The notes below the pieces were generated by a model. That model had not been told where the DNA came from and did no database searches. It was given only the letters and a program-made list of their open reading frames with translations. From assembly GCF_002479325.1 (NCBI RefSeq), contig NZ_DLMO01000153.1, positions 1 to 22,182 on the forward strand: a stretch of 22,182 bases of DNA. The letters are read 5' to 3'. This DNA is from Brevundimonas sp. UBA7534. Its GTDB lineage: Bacteria; Pseudomonadota; Alphaproteobacteria; Caulobacterales; Caulobacteraceae. The position numbers were made by a program, and so were the translations under genes. Shown piece after piece: positions 6,452 to 13,870 of the stretch; position 1 is the stretch's first letter; each line of letters starts with the position of its first letter.

Positions 6452-8004
6452 ACGTCGTTCTCGTCCTTGCGGCCGTCGTCGACCACGCGCGGCAGACTGA
6501 CGGCGATGCCCAGCGCCTGGGCCAGTTTGGCGTCGCGCTCATAGACGTCCTCGCGGAAGGCCACGCGCCCCTGACCGTCGACGAAGGCGGTCCAGTACAG
6601 CAGACGCACGCTGATCTCGCGGCCGGTGGTCACGCGGGTGGTCTCGCGCGTGTCCTGCGCAACGTCGAACTGTTCCAGCTTGGCCGGGTCCGGCGACAGC
6701 AGCAGGCGGGCGAACTCCACGGCGCCCTGAACGCGCACGCAGCCGTGGCTGCGCTGGCGCATGGACAGGTTGAACGCCGCCTTGGACGGCGTGTCGTGCA
6801 GGAAGATGGCGTAGCTGTCGCGCAGCTCGAACTTCACATAGCCCAGCGCCGACTTCGGCCCGGCGCGCTGGATGACCGTGCCGTTCGACACATACATGTC
6901 GTTGGCGGCCAGATAGCCGGGGCCCTTGGGCAGGATCTCGCGCCGGGCGATGCCCGCCGGCACATACCAGGGCGGGTTGGCCACGACCGAAGCGAAGGGC
7001 TTTTCCAGGCTGGGCGTCTGGTTGTCGTGCGAGCCGACGACGACGCGGTTGGAATGGACCGGCTTGGCGTCCTTCCAATAGACCATGATGGCCGCGGCGG
7101 TGTTGACCTCGATCCGCTCGGGCGCGACGTCGCGTTTCAGCCAGCGGCGGCGTTCCAGGTTCAGGGCGATCTGGCGGGCGCGGTCCTGGGCCGAGGCGCC
7201 CAGGGAACGCTGGGTGGCCGGGCCGACGCGGCCGTCTGCGCCCAGGCCGTGACGGGTCTGGAAGCTGCGGACGGCGGCCTCCACCTCGGAATCATAGACC
7301 AGCCCCTGGGCCTTGAGGCGCGCGCCGTCAGCGGCCGACAGGTCGCCCTCGGCCGTCAGACGGTCGATCAGGGCGGGTACGCGGCGGTCGCTGGCGCCGG
7401 GCTCGATGGTCGCGCCGGCGGCGAAGGCGGGCCAGCCGCCCTGGTTGGCCAGGCGGCTGTAGCGGACATAGCCCGCCGACAGATTGGTGTAGCCGATGTC
7501 GGTGGGGGCCAGGCCTTCGTACCAGTCCAGCAACGCGCCGCGCGACAGGGCGTCGTTCAGGCCGCGCGGCAGGTCCACGCGGTTCTTCTGCATTTCCCAC
7601 AGGTCCTCGACCGTCTCGGGGCGCACCTTGCCCTCGGCCAGGATGCGGGCGTAGGCCAGGGCCGCGGCGGTGGTGCGCAGGTCGGAGGTGGCCGGGTCGG
7701 CCGCCAGGCCGACGAAGTCGAACTGGTCCGCGCCGGACAGCCCGTGCCGTTCGGCGCGGGCGGCGACAGCGTTCAGGTCGCGCAGCCGCTCCCGCGTCCA
7801 CACCGGGCGCCAGCCGTTCAGTTCATAGAAGGCGCGCACGTCCGGCTGCTGGTTCTGGGGCAGGCGGCCGATCTGGTCGGTGAAGCTGTTGTAGAAGGCG
7901 GTCGCCTCGGGCGAGCGCTGCATATAGACCTGCTGCGCGCGCGCCGCCGAGCCGAGGGCCAGTGTCGCCGATGCGACGCCGAGGCCCAATTGCCGTCTGT
8001 TCAT
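6442..8004 (-). CDS. Periplasmic L,D-transpeptidase (YcbB/LdtD-like, YkuD domain)
   Basis: A 520-residue cell-wall cross-linking enzyme that makes meso-DAP to meso-DAP (3-3) links. The start at ATG 8004 has GGAAGA before it and gives MNRRQLGLGVASATLALGSAARA, a signal peptide with a twin-Arg pair, perhaps a Tat signal. The long frame to 8142 adds non-coding residues and overlaps the rpmE terminator. Domains: an N-terminal helical domain with WxPVWT (GWRPVWTRERL), a peptidoglycan-binding domain at about residues 235-270 (AAVRSFQTRHGLGADGRVGP), then a YkuD domain from about 295. The catalytic motif is SHGCVRV with Cys422, preceded by FLHDTP. Size and domain order fit the YcbB class rather than small ErfK-type enzymes. 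Stands alone, convergent with rcdA. Confidence 0.93.
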   Translation of the reverse strand: MNRRQLGLGVASATLALGSAARAQQVYMQRSPEATAFYNSFTDQIGRLPQNQQPDVRAFYELNGWRPVWTRERLRDLNAVAARAERHGLSGADQFDFVGLAADPATSDLRTTAAALAYARILAEGKVRPETVEDLWEMQKNRVDLPRGLNDALSRGALLDWYEGLAPTDIGYTNLSAGYVRYSRLANQGGWPAFAAGATIEPGASDRRVPALIDRLTAEGDLSAADGARLKAQGLVYDSEVEAAVRSFQTRHGLGADGRVGPATQRSLGASAQDRARQIALNLERRRWLKRDVAPERIEVNTAAAIMVYWKDAKPVHSNRVVVGSHDNQTPSLEKPFASVVANPPWYVPAGIARREILPKGPGYLAANDMYVSNGTVIQRAGPKSALGYVKFELRDSYAIFLHDTPSKAAFNLSMRQRSHGCVRVQGAVEFARLLLSPDPAKLEQFDVAQDTRETTRVTTGREISVRLLYWTAFVDGQGRVAFREDVYERDAKLAQALGIAVSLPRVVDDGRKDENDVGP

Positions 8005-8093
8005 GACTCTTCCGCTTCTTTCTCGTTCCGGCCAGCAGCGCCGGAGCCCCTGGAACCCGAACGCCGCCATGTTATCGGCGTTCCGGCCAAACA

Positions 8094-8123
8094 AAAAGCG
8101 CCGGTCGCGTGACCGGCGCTTTT
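8094..8123 (-). terminator. Rho-independent terminator after rpmE
   Basis: A perfect 13-bp inverted repeat (8094-8106 and 8111-8123) has a 4-nt loop. Read on the minus strand it ends in a T-run (CTTTTTGT). It lies 40 nt after the rpmE stop and upstream of the L,D-transpeptidase start, so the transpeptidase must have its own promoter in 8005-8093. The opposite strand also has TTTT, so it can act in both directions. Confidence 0.9.
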
Positions 8124-8163
8124 CGAGACCTGATTGCTGCAACGTGTCGCAGCCGGGTCGCGC

Positions 8164-8388
8164 TTACTTCTTGATGAAGCCGGCGAACTTGTTGTTGAAG
8201 CGCGAAACGCGGCCGCCGCGGTCCATCAGGTGGGCGTTGCCGCCGGTCCAGGCCGGGTGGGTGGTCGGATCGATGTCCAGGTTCAGCGTGTCGCCTTCCT
8301 TCCCGTAGGTCGAACGGGTCTTGTAGGAAGTGCCGTCGGTCATCACCACGGTGATGAAGTGGTAGTCGGGGTGCGTATCCGCCTTCAT
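8164..8388 (-). CDS. rpmE: 50S ribosomal protein L31 (zinc-free type)
   Basis: A 74-residue protein starting MKADTHPDYHFITVVMTDGT, then STYGKEGDTLNLDIDP, HPAWTGG and GGRVSRFNNKFAGF. This is the alphaproteobacterial L31 pattern. It has no cysteine, so it lacks the CxxC zinc site of classical L31 and is a C-minus form. L31 joins the small and large ribosomal subunits (bridge B1b). The ATG at 8388 is preceded by GGACGA; the frame is open far upstream but only as the antisense of the ABC exporter. It ends in its own terminator. A hairpin with a T-rich tail in its leader (8441-8470) may control it. Confidence 0.96.
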   Translation of the reverse strand: MKADTHPDYHFITVVMTDGTSYKTRSTYGKEGDTLNLDIDPTTHPAWTGGNAHLMDRGGRVSRFNNKFAGFIKK

Positions 8389-8440
8389 GGTCGTCGTCCG
8401 GTCTCTGGCGCGATGACGATGCCGACCGTCGCTGCGCATG

Positions 8441-8470
8441 AAATGAGAAACCCGCCAGAACTCCGGCGGG
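8441..8470 (-). promoter_or_regulatory. Hairpin with T-rich tail in the rpmE leader (possible attenuator)
   Basis: On the minus strand, CCCGCC (8470-8465), an 8-nt loop and GGCGGG (8456-8451) are followed by TTTCTCATTT. The shape is that of a weak intrinsic terminator. It sits 53-82 nt upstream of the rpmE ATG and reads toward it. It may be an attenuator or ribosomal-protein autoregulatory structure. It could equally be a terminator that blocks antisense transcripts from the ABC exporter side. Confidence 0.4.
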
Positions 8471-8523
8471 AATGAGCGGCGGCGTTTACACCGGGGGGCG
8501 TTCCGGGGCAAGAGGCGGGCGCA

Positions 8524-10380
8524 ATGACCGACCGATACGACGCCACCGACTATTCCGCCCGGGCCGAAGCCCAGGGGCGTCCTGGCGCCGGCGCGGTGCT
8601 GGCCGAGCAGATGGCCGAGGCCGGAGACAAGCGCGCGCGCCGCCGCGACATCCGCCCGCTGGCCCGGTTGATCCCCTTTGCGATGCGGCACAAGGGCCAT
8701 GCGCTGGCGGCGCTGTTCTGGCTGGTGGCCGCGGCTGCTTCGTCCCTTTCGCTGACGGCCCTGGCCCGCGGGGCCATCGACCACGGTTTCGAGGACGGCG
8801 GCCGACGCCTGAACTTCTGGTTCCTGCTGCTGGGGGCCAACGCCCTGTTCCTCGGCGTGTCCTCGGCGGCGCGCTATTATTTCGTCACCCGCACCGGCGA
8901 ACGGACCATCGCCGACCTTCGCAAGGGGCTGTTCGGGCGCATCCTGACGCTGGACCCGTCCTTCTACGCCCGGATGCGGACGGGCGAGGTGCTGTCGCGC
9001 CTGACCACGGACATCGCCCTGGTCGACACGCTGATGACGACCTCCATCTCGTTCGCGCTCAGGAACATGCTGACGCTGATCGGCGGCCTGGCCCTGCTGT
9101 TCGTCGTCAGCCCCAAGCTGATGGGACTGGTGCTGCTGATCGTGCCCTTCCTGCTTGGACCGATCTTCCTGTTCGGACGCAAGGTCCGGAAACTGACAGT
9201 CGCCTCCCAGGACCGGTTCGCCGGGGCCGTGGGCTTCGCCGGAGAGAGCGTGGACGCCATCGAGACGGTCCAGGCCTTCGGGCGCGGCGAAAGCGCCATC
9301 GCCCGCTTTGGCGCGGCGGTCGAGGACGCCTTCGACGCCTCGCTGAAGCGGATGAAGGCGCGCGCCCTGATGACGGCCATGATCATCGTCGTGATGTTCG
9401 GCGGCGTGACCCTGGTGCTGTGGCTGGGCGCGCAGGACGTGGTGTCGGGGGTCATGTCGCCCGGCGCCCTGCTGCAGTTCGTACTGCTGTCGGTGTTCAC
9501 GGCCGGGGCCGTGGGCGCGCTGGGCGAAAGCTGGGGCGACGTGCAGAAGGCCGCCGGCGCCATGGAGCGGATCGAGGAGCTGATGCGGGCCACGCCGGGC
9601 ATCGCCGCGCCCGCCCATCCGCGCGCCCTGCCGCAACCCCCGCACGGCGAGGTGTCCATGTCGGCGGTGCAGTTCGCCTATCCGGGCCGTCCCGACCTGC
9701 CGGCGCTCAAGGGGTTCAGCCTGACGGTGCGGCCGGGCGAGACGGTGGCGCTGGTCGGCCCGTCCGGCGCGGGCAAGTCGACGGTTTTCCGCCTGCTGCT
9801 GCGCTTCTACGATCCGCAGTCGGGCCTGGTGTCGGTGGACGGCGTGGACGTGCGCGACGCCGACCCGGTTCAGGTTCGCGATCGCTTCGCCTGGGTGTCC
9901 CAGGAGACGCCGCTGTTCTCGGGCTCGGCCTTGGAGAACATCCGCTTCGGCCGAGAGGACGCCACGGTCGAAGAGGCGCGCGCGGTCGCCGACAAGGCCC
10001 AGGCGCTGCAATTCCTGGACGCCCTGCCGGAAGGGTTCGACACGCCGCTGGGCGAACGGGGAAAAAGCCTGTCGGGCGGCCAGCGCCAGCGCCTGGCCAT
10101 CGCCCGCGCCCTGGTCCGCGACGCGCCGATCCTGCTGCTGGACGAGGCCACCAGCGCCCTGGACGCCGAGAGCGAACGCCTGGTGCAGGCGGCGCTGGAC
10201 CAGGCGATGCAGGAGCGCACCACCCTGGTCATCGCCCACCGCCTGGCCACGGTTCTGCGCGCCGACCGCATCGTCGTCATGGACGACGGCCGCGTGGTGG
10301 AGGAGGGGACGCACGCCGAACTGGTCGCGCGCGGCGGCCTCTACGCCCGATTGGCGGAACTGCAGTTCCGCGAGGGCTGA
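8524..10380 (+). CDS. ABC exporter, fused membrane and ATPase domains (MsbA/LmrA-like half transporter)
   Basis: A 618-residue half transporter that would work as a homodimer in the inner membrane. The N-terminal 50 residues are cytoplasmic and charged. Six transmembrane helices span about residues 55-330, including ALAALFWLVAAAASSLSLTA and MLTLIGGLALLFVV. The ATPase domain starts at about 378. It has an A-loop FAYPGRPD, Walker A GPSGAGKST at 412, Q-loop WVSQETPLF, signature LSGGQRQRLAIARAL at 516, Walker B ILLLDEATSALD (Asp540) and the switch His in VIAHRLATV. All catalytic motifs are intact. The substrate could be lipid, drug or peptide; lipid A flippase MsbA is a relative but the name cannot be fixed. 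Divergent from rpmE (135 nt between starts). Confidence 0.93.
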   Translation: MTDRYDATDYSARAEAQGRPGAGAVLAEQMAEAGDKRARRRDIRPLARLIPFAMRHKGHALAALFWLVAAAASSLSLTALARGAIDHGFEDGGRRLNFWFLLLGANALFLGVSSAARYYFVTRTGERTIADLRKGLFGRILTLDPSFYARMRTGEVLSRLTTDIALVDTLMTTSISFALRNMLTLIGGLALLFVVSPKLMGLVLLIVPFLLGPIFLFGRKVRKLTVASQDRFAGAVGFAGESVDAIETVQAFGRGESAIARFGAAVEDAFDASLKRMKARALMTAMIIVVMFGGVTLVLWLGAQDVVSGVMSPGALLQFVLLSVFTAGAVGALGESWGDVQKAAGAMERIEELMRATPGIAAPAHPRALPQPPHGEVSMSAVQFAYPGRPDLPALKGFSLTVRPGETVALVGPSGAGKSTVFRLLLRFYDPQSGLVSVDGVDVRDADPVQVRDRFAWVSQETPLFSGSALENIRFGREDATVEEARAVADKAQALQFLDALPEGFDTPLGERGKSLSGGQRQRLAIARALVRDAPILLLDEATSALDAESERLVQAALDQAMQERTTLVIAHRLATVLRADRIVVMDDGRVVEEGTHAELVARGGLYARLAELQFREG

Positions 10381-10389
10381 GCGAGGCGG

Positions 10390-10438
10390 AATTGCACTGC
10401 ACCTCCGAAAAGGGTGCAAGGTGCAATAAGGTGCAATT
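10390..10438. repeat. Cluster of GTGCAA/TTGCAC repeats, hairpin-forming
   Basis: Within 49 bp just after the ABC exporter stop there are three direct GGTGCAA copies (10413-10419, 10420-10426, 10430-10436). AATTGCAC (10390-10397) is matched in inverse by GTGCAATT (10431-10438), and TGCACC lies at 10398-10403. TTGCACTGCACC can pair with GGTGCA-AG-GTGCAA with a 2-nt bulge around a TCCGAAAAG loop. It could serve as the terminator of the exporter gene, though without a T-run, or as a multi-site operator. Confidence 0.6.
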
Positions 10439-10588
10439 TCGCGGCGGCCGCTGGGCGTGACGGGTCATGGCGACCAGTCTGCACCGCTTTGGAACCCAGG
10501 TGCGTCGGTGGCGGCCTGGAAAGTGCAGAGCGTGGAAAAGGCGTCGGTTTTTCCGCGAAACTAGGATGGCTGGGTGCGGCCGGCGCGC

Positions 10589-11632
10589 CTATTTCGCCTG
10601 GTCCAGCGCTTTGCGGGCCAAGCCGGGAAAGTCGGTGAACAGGGCGTCGACGCCGGCGTCGGCCAGGTCTCGGACCAGGCCGCCCATGTCGCCCGGCTCG
10701 GCGAAGTCCTGGCCCCGACGACGCTCTGTCGGCAGGAAGGCGTTCTCGGCACGCACGGTCCAGACCACCACCTTCAATCCCGCCGCATGGGCGTCGGCGA
10801 CCAGGGTGGAAGGGGCGGTCGAGCGGCCCTCCGCGTCGCGCGGCAGCACCAGGGTCGTTTCCGGCGCCAGCCAGTCGGCGTAGCCGGCGACGGCGCCCAG
10901 GCCCGGGGGCGTCAGCATCTCGGCGTAGGTCAGGCCGGGTCGGTCGGCCGGTCCGCCCGAGGGCGAGACCAGCTGCGCCAGCGGGGCGTCGATCCGGCGC
11001 GACAGCCGCTCCAGCGGGCCGACCTCGAAACACTGGACGATGATCGGGGCGTCGGCGCCGGTCAGGCCCAGCCGCTCCAGTTCGGCGACGAAGCGATCCT
11101 CCATCGGCAGGCCGATCGCGGCGAAATAGGCGGGGTGCTTCAGTTCGGGGGCCACGGCGATGGTCCGCCCGGTCCGCGCCGAAGCCTCGCGGGCGATGGC
11201 CACGACCTCTTCAAACGTCAGGATCGGCTCCTGCCCGTCGAAGGCGGCGCTGGCGGGGCGGAGGGAGGGCAGGCGCTCGCGGGCGCGCAGGGTCTTCAGT
11301 TCCGCCAGGGTGAAGTCCTCGGTGAACCATCCGGGGGTTTCGACCCCGTCGATGATCCTGATGGTCTTCCGGTCCGCGAACTCAGGCCGATCCGCCACGT
11401 CGGTCGTGCCGCCGATCTCGTTCTCGTGCCGGTCCACGAAGACGCCGTCCCTGGTCAGGACCAGGTCGGGCTCGATAACGTCCGTGCCCTGCTCGACGGC
11501 CAGCACATAGGCCGCCCGCGTGTGCTCGGGCCGCTCGCCCGAGGCGCCGCGATGGGCGATGATGAGGGGCGACTGAGCCACGGCGGGCGTTCCGGCGAGC
11601 AGGACGAGGGCGGCGACGATGGCGCGGATCAT
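10589..11632 (-). CDS. Periplasmic glycerophosphodiester phosphodiesterase (GlpQ-like)
   Basis: A 347-residue enzyme that hydrolyses deacylated phospholipids (glycerophosphodiesters) to glycerol-3-phosphate and an alcohol. The ATG at 11632 starts a clear signal peptide MIRAIVAALVLLAGTPAVAQ; the longer frame to 11758 begins inside the upstream gene. The TIM-barrel motifs follow at once: IIAHRGASGERPEHT (catalytic His), VIEPDLVLTRDGVFVDRHEN (Glu, Asp metal ligands and second His) and TTDVADRPEFA. Further on come APELKHP and VVVWTVRAEN, with TDFPGLA at the end. This layout is the GlpQ-type periplasmic form with a long insertion after the metal site. It lies 40 nt after suhB-like on the same strand. 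No glpT or glp regulator is nearby. Confidence 0.92.
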   Translation of the reverse strand: MIRAIVAALVLLAGTPAVAQSPLIIAHRGASGERPEHTRAAYVLAVEQGTDVIEPDLVLTRDGVFVDRHENEIGGTTDVADRPEFADRKTIRIIDGVETPGWFTEDFTLAELKTLRARERLPSLRPASAAFDGQEPILTFEEVVAIAREASARTGRTIAVAPELKHPAYFAAIGLPMEDRFVAELERLGLTGADAPIIVQCFEVGPLERLSRRIDAPLAQLVSPSGGPADRPGLTYAEMLTPPGLGAVAGYADWLAPETTLVLPRDAEGRSTAPSTLVADAHAAGLKVVVWTVRAENAFLPTERRRGQDFAEPGDMGGLVRDLADAGVDALFTDFPGLARKALDQAK

Positions 11633-11672
11633 GCCCGCTGCATAGGGCCCGCCGGCGACGGGGCGATGACGG

Positions 11673-12479
11673 TTACGACGCCTGCAGCACCTTGCGCAGA
11701 GCCGGGTGCAGTTCGGCGTTGGTGGCCAGGATGGCGGCGCCGGTCTTGGGGTCGCCATCCTGTTCGATGGTCGTGACCGTGCCGCCCGCCTCGGTGACGA
11801 ACAGGATGCCCGCCGCCACGTCCCAGGGCTTCAGATTGCGTTCGTAAAAGGCGTCGTACCGGCCCGCCGCGACCCAGGCGAAGTCCAGGGCGGCCGAACC
11901 CAGGCGGCGAATGCCGGCCACGCGCTGGCCCACGGCGTGGATGTCCTTGATGGCCTGGGCGTGACCCGTCTTGCCGATGAAGGGCAGGCCGGTGGCGACC
12001 AGGCTGTCGGCCAGGTCCTTGCGGCCCGAGACGCGGATGCGCTGATCGTTCAGATAGCAGCCCTTGCCCTTTTCAGCCCAGAACAGCTCGTTCATCACGG
12101 GGTTGTAGGTGACGCCGGCGACGATCTCGGACGAGCCGTCCGGCGCGCGCCGCTCAAGCCCCACGGTGATGGCGAAGTGGGGCATGGCGTGCATGAAGTT
12201 GGTGGTGCCGTCGATGGGATCGACGATCCAGGTGTGCGACTTGTCGGTGCCCTCGACCAGGCCGCGCTCCTCGCCGAGGAAGCCATAGCCGGGGCGGGCC
12301 TTGGTCAGCAGTTCGAACAGCGTCTCCTCGGCCTTCAGGTCGGCGGCGGTGACGAAGTCGCCGGGCCCCTTGCGCGACACCTGCAACTGCGACACCTCGC
12401 CGAAGTCGCGCATCATCGGGCGCGCGGTCTTGCGAACCGCATCGGTCATGACTTGAAGCAGGGCGGAGGCGAGGGCCAT
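11673..12479 (-). CDS. suhB: Inositol monophosphatase family protein (SuhB-like)
   Basis: A 268-residue Mg2+-dependent phosphatase of the inositol monophosphatase superfamily. The metal motifs are intact: GEER (residues 69-72), WIVDPIDGTTNF (Asp87, Asp90) and PWDVAAGILFVTEAGG (Asp220). The family acts on myo-inositol-1-phosphate and related sugars. In E. coli SuhB also joins the ribosomal-RNA antitermination complex. Which of these applies here cannot be told, so the gene symbol is a family assignment. The ATG at 12479 has no strong Shine-Dalgarno. The leader contains the unusual heptamer block at 12491-12581, which separates it from efp on the same strand. It probably continues into the GDPD gene. 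Confidence 0.9.
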   Translation of the reverse strand: MALASALLQVMTDAVRKTARPMMRDFGEVSQLQVSRKGPGDFVTAADLKAEETLFELLTKARPGYGFLGEERGLVEGTDKSHTWIVDPIDGTTNFMHAMPHFAITVGLERRAPDGSSEIVAGVTYNPVMNELFWAEKGKGCYLNDQRIRVSGRKDLADSLVATGLPFIGKTGHAQAIKDIHAVGQRVAGIRRLGSAALDFAWVAAGRYDAFYERNLKPWDVAAGILFVTEAGGTVTTIEQDGDPKTGAAILATNAELHPALRKVLQAS

Positions 12480-12490
12480 GGGCGTTCAGG

Positions 12491-12581
12491 GTGACTCGTG
12501 AATCGTGATTGGTGAGGGGGTTTCGCGATGGGGTTAGCGCACGTCGCGATGACTAATCACGACTCACGCTTCACCAATCAC
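12491..12581. repeat. Block of 13 phased heptamers with inverted ends
   Basis: The 91 bp divide exactly into 13 heptamers. The first four are GTGACTC, GTGAATC, GTGATTG and GTGAGGG. The last four are TAATCAC, GACTCAC, GCTTCAC and CAATCAC. These are GTGANNN units on one side and their inverse NNNTCAC on the other, in the same 7-bp phase. Between them TCGCGATG occurs twice, 21 bp apart. Perfect pairing is possible between 12505-12515 and 12571-12581 (11 bp). A 13-of-14 match pairs 12497-12510 with 12555-12568. Three GANTC sites are included. The block fills the gap between the efp stop (12583) and the suhB-like start (12479). Confidence 0.8.
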
Positions 12582-12582
12582 C

Positions 12583-13149
12583 TCAATCGGCGCGGCGGAC
12601 GTATTCGCCGGTGGTGGTGTCGACGACGATCTTCTCGCCGGCCGACATGTACGGCGGGATCATGATGCGCACGCCGTTGGAGGCGAGGGCGGGCTTGTAG
12701 GAGGACGAGGCGGTCTGGCCCTTTACCGTGGGCTCGGTCTCGGCGACTTCCAGCACGACCTGCTCGGGAAGCTCCAGGCCGATCGGACGCTCTTCGTGCA
12801 TCTCGATGACGACCTTCATGCCTTCCTGCAGATAGGGAATGCGTTCGTCGCCGACCCAGTCCTTTTGCAGCTCGATCTGCTCGTAGGTGGCGTCGTCCAT
12901 GAATACCAGGCTGTCGCCGTTGTCGAACAGGTAGGAAAAGTCCTTCTGCTCCAGGGTCACGCGCTCGACCTTGTCTTCCGAGCGGAAGCGTTCGTTCAGC
13001 TTGTTGCCGGTTTCGAGGTTCTTGGCCTCGACGTTGGCGAAGGCGCCGCCCTTGCCGGGCTTGACGTGGCTGGCCTTGGTCACGACCCACAGGCCGCCGT
13101 TGTGCTGCAGGACCATGCCGGGCTTGATGGTGTTGCCGTTGATCTTCAT
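12583..13149 (-). CDS. efp: Translation elongation factor P
   Basis: A 188-residue, tRNA-shaped factor that relieves ribosome stalling at proline runs. The N-terminal KOW-like domain opens with MKINGNTIKPGMVLQHNGGLW. The modification loop HVKPGKGGAF places Lys33 at the position that is beta-lysylated in E. coli (Lys34). No modifying enzyme (EpmA/EpmB) is in the window. The two OB domains follow, with YLFDNGDSLVFMDDATYEQI and LELPEQVVLEVAETEPTVKGQTASSSYKPA, and the end TTTGEYVRRAD is typical. The length is normal. A GATTC (CcrM) site lies directly before the ATG. It is followed by the heptamer block and the suhB-like gene on the same strand. Confidence 0.97.
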   Translation of the reverse strand: MKINGNTIKPGMVLQHNGGLWVVTKASHVKPGKGGAFANVEAKNLETGNKLNERFRSEDKVERVTLEQKDFSYLFDNGDSLVFMDDATYEQIELQKDWVGDERIPYLQEGMKVVIEMHEERPIGLELPEQVVLEVAETEPTVKGQTASSSYKPALASNGVRIMIPPYMSAGEKIVVDTTTGEYVRRAD

Positions 13150-13250
13150 GGATTCACATTGGGAAAGAGCGGGCCGCGCGGCCGAGGCGGCGGGGCGAAC
13201 AGGGCGCGATCCCTAGAGGAAGCCCTGGCAAAGGGCAAGCTGACGCGCGT

Positions 13251-13811
13251 TCAGTGCAGGGTGCGTTCGCGCGCGGCCTCGTCGGCCTTACGGTGCAGGA
13301 AGTTGCCAAGCCGCACGCCTGAACCGGTGGGCGAGGCCATCTTGCCCGCGCCTTCGTCCAGCTTGCGCGCCTCGTGGGCGAAGGCGGCGGCCAGGCCGGC
13401 GGCCGACATCGCCGCCGCCACCTGTTTCCACATCGAAGACGGCCGCAGGCCCAGCCAGACGGCGTTGACGGTCTGGGCGGCGGCCCACAAGGCCATCGCC
13501 ACGGTGCGCTCGCGCCGCGGCGGGGCGTTCCAGACACGCACCGCCGACAGGGTGGTCGCCGAGAACACCGCCGGAAGGATCAGGCTGAACGCCCCGCGCG
13601 GCTTTTCCGTCACCGGCAGGTCGCGGTTCCTGACGTGCTTCAGGGTCCGCTTGGGTCGAAGCGCGCCCGAGGCGATGCCCGACGCCAGCAGGGCGAAGCC
13701 GACCGTCAGGGCCACGCCCATCGCGACATGGCCCACGCTGCGGCCCTCGCTGTTCAGGAAGTCCGTGGCGGCGTCCTTCACGTCGTCGATGGCGTCGTCG
13801 ATATCGGTCAT
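13251..13811 (-). CDS. Four-helix integral membrane protein of unknown function
   Basis: A 186-residue protein not recognised with certainty. The ATG at 13811 was chosen because GGGAG lies 7 nt upstream; the frame to 14117 is the antisense of bfr. It has a short acidic N-terminus (MTDIDDAIDDVKDAATDF). Four probable membrane helices follow at about residues 26-50, 78-98, 106-125 and 130-147. A soluble basic tail with RKLDEGAGK and GNFLHRKADEAARE ends it. The third helix (MALWAAAQTVNAVWLGL) faintly recalls TspO/MBR proteins, but the number of helices and the missing Trp pattern argue against a firm call. It follows bfr by 60 nt on the same strand, so it may share its transcript. Confidence 0.8.
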   Translation of the reverse strand: MTDIDDAIDDVKDAATDFLNSEGRSVGHVAMGVALTVGFALLASGIASGALRPKRTLKHVRNRDLPVTEKPRGAFSLILPAVFSATTLSAVRVWNAPPRRERTVAMALWAAAQTVNAVWLGLRPSSMWKQVAAAMSAAGLAAAFAHEARKLDEGAGKMASPTGSGVRLGNFLHRKADEAARERTLH

Positions 13812-13870
13812 GGTCGGCTCCCAGCTGCCCCTACGAAAAGGGCTAATGACCGGGACAGACCCGGGTTCCG

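Noticed and set aside
6745..8112. Long plus-strand open frame of 455 codons
   Set aside because: It is the antisense of the L,D-transpeptidase, which has signal peptide, domains and catalytic motif. Such shadow frames are common in high-GC DNA.
8389..10419. N-terminal extension of the minus-strand frame that contains rpmE
   Set aside because: The L31 protein starts at the ATG at 8388; everything upstream is the antisense of the exporter gene.
10467..10883. A 138-codon plus-strand frame after the ABC exporter
   Set aside because: Most of it is antisense to the GDPD gene; composition is Arg/Ala/Ser-rich and no ribosome site precedes it.
13172..13183. GGCCGCGCGGCC palindrome upstream of efp
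   Set aside because: A 12-bp palindrome made only of G and C is likely by chance in this DNA, and no T-run or regulatory position supports it.
13226..13250. Possible terminator after the four-helix membrane protein
   Set aside because: Only a 5-bp stem with a TTCCTCT tail; too weak to list as a feature.
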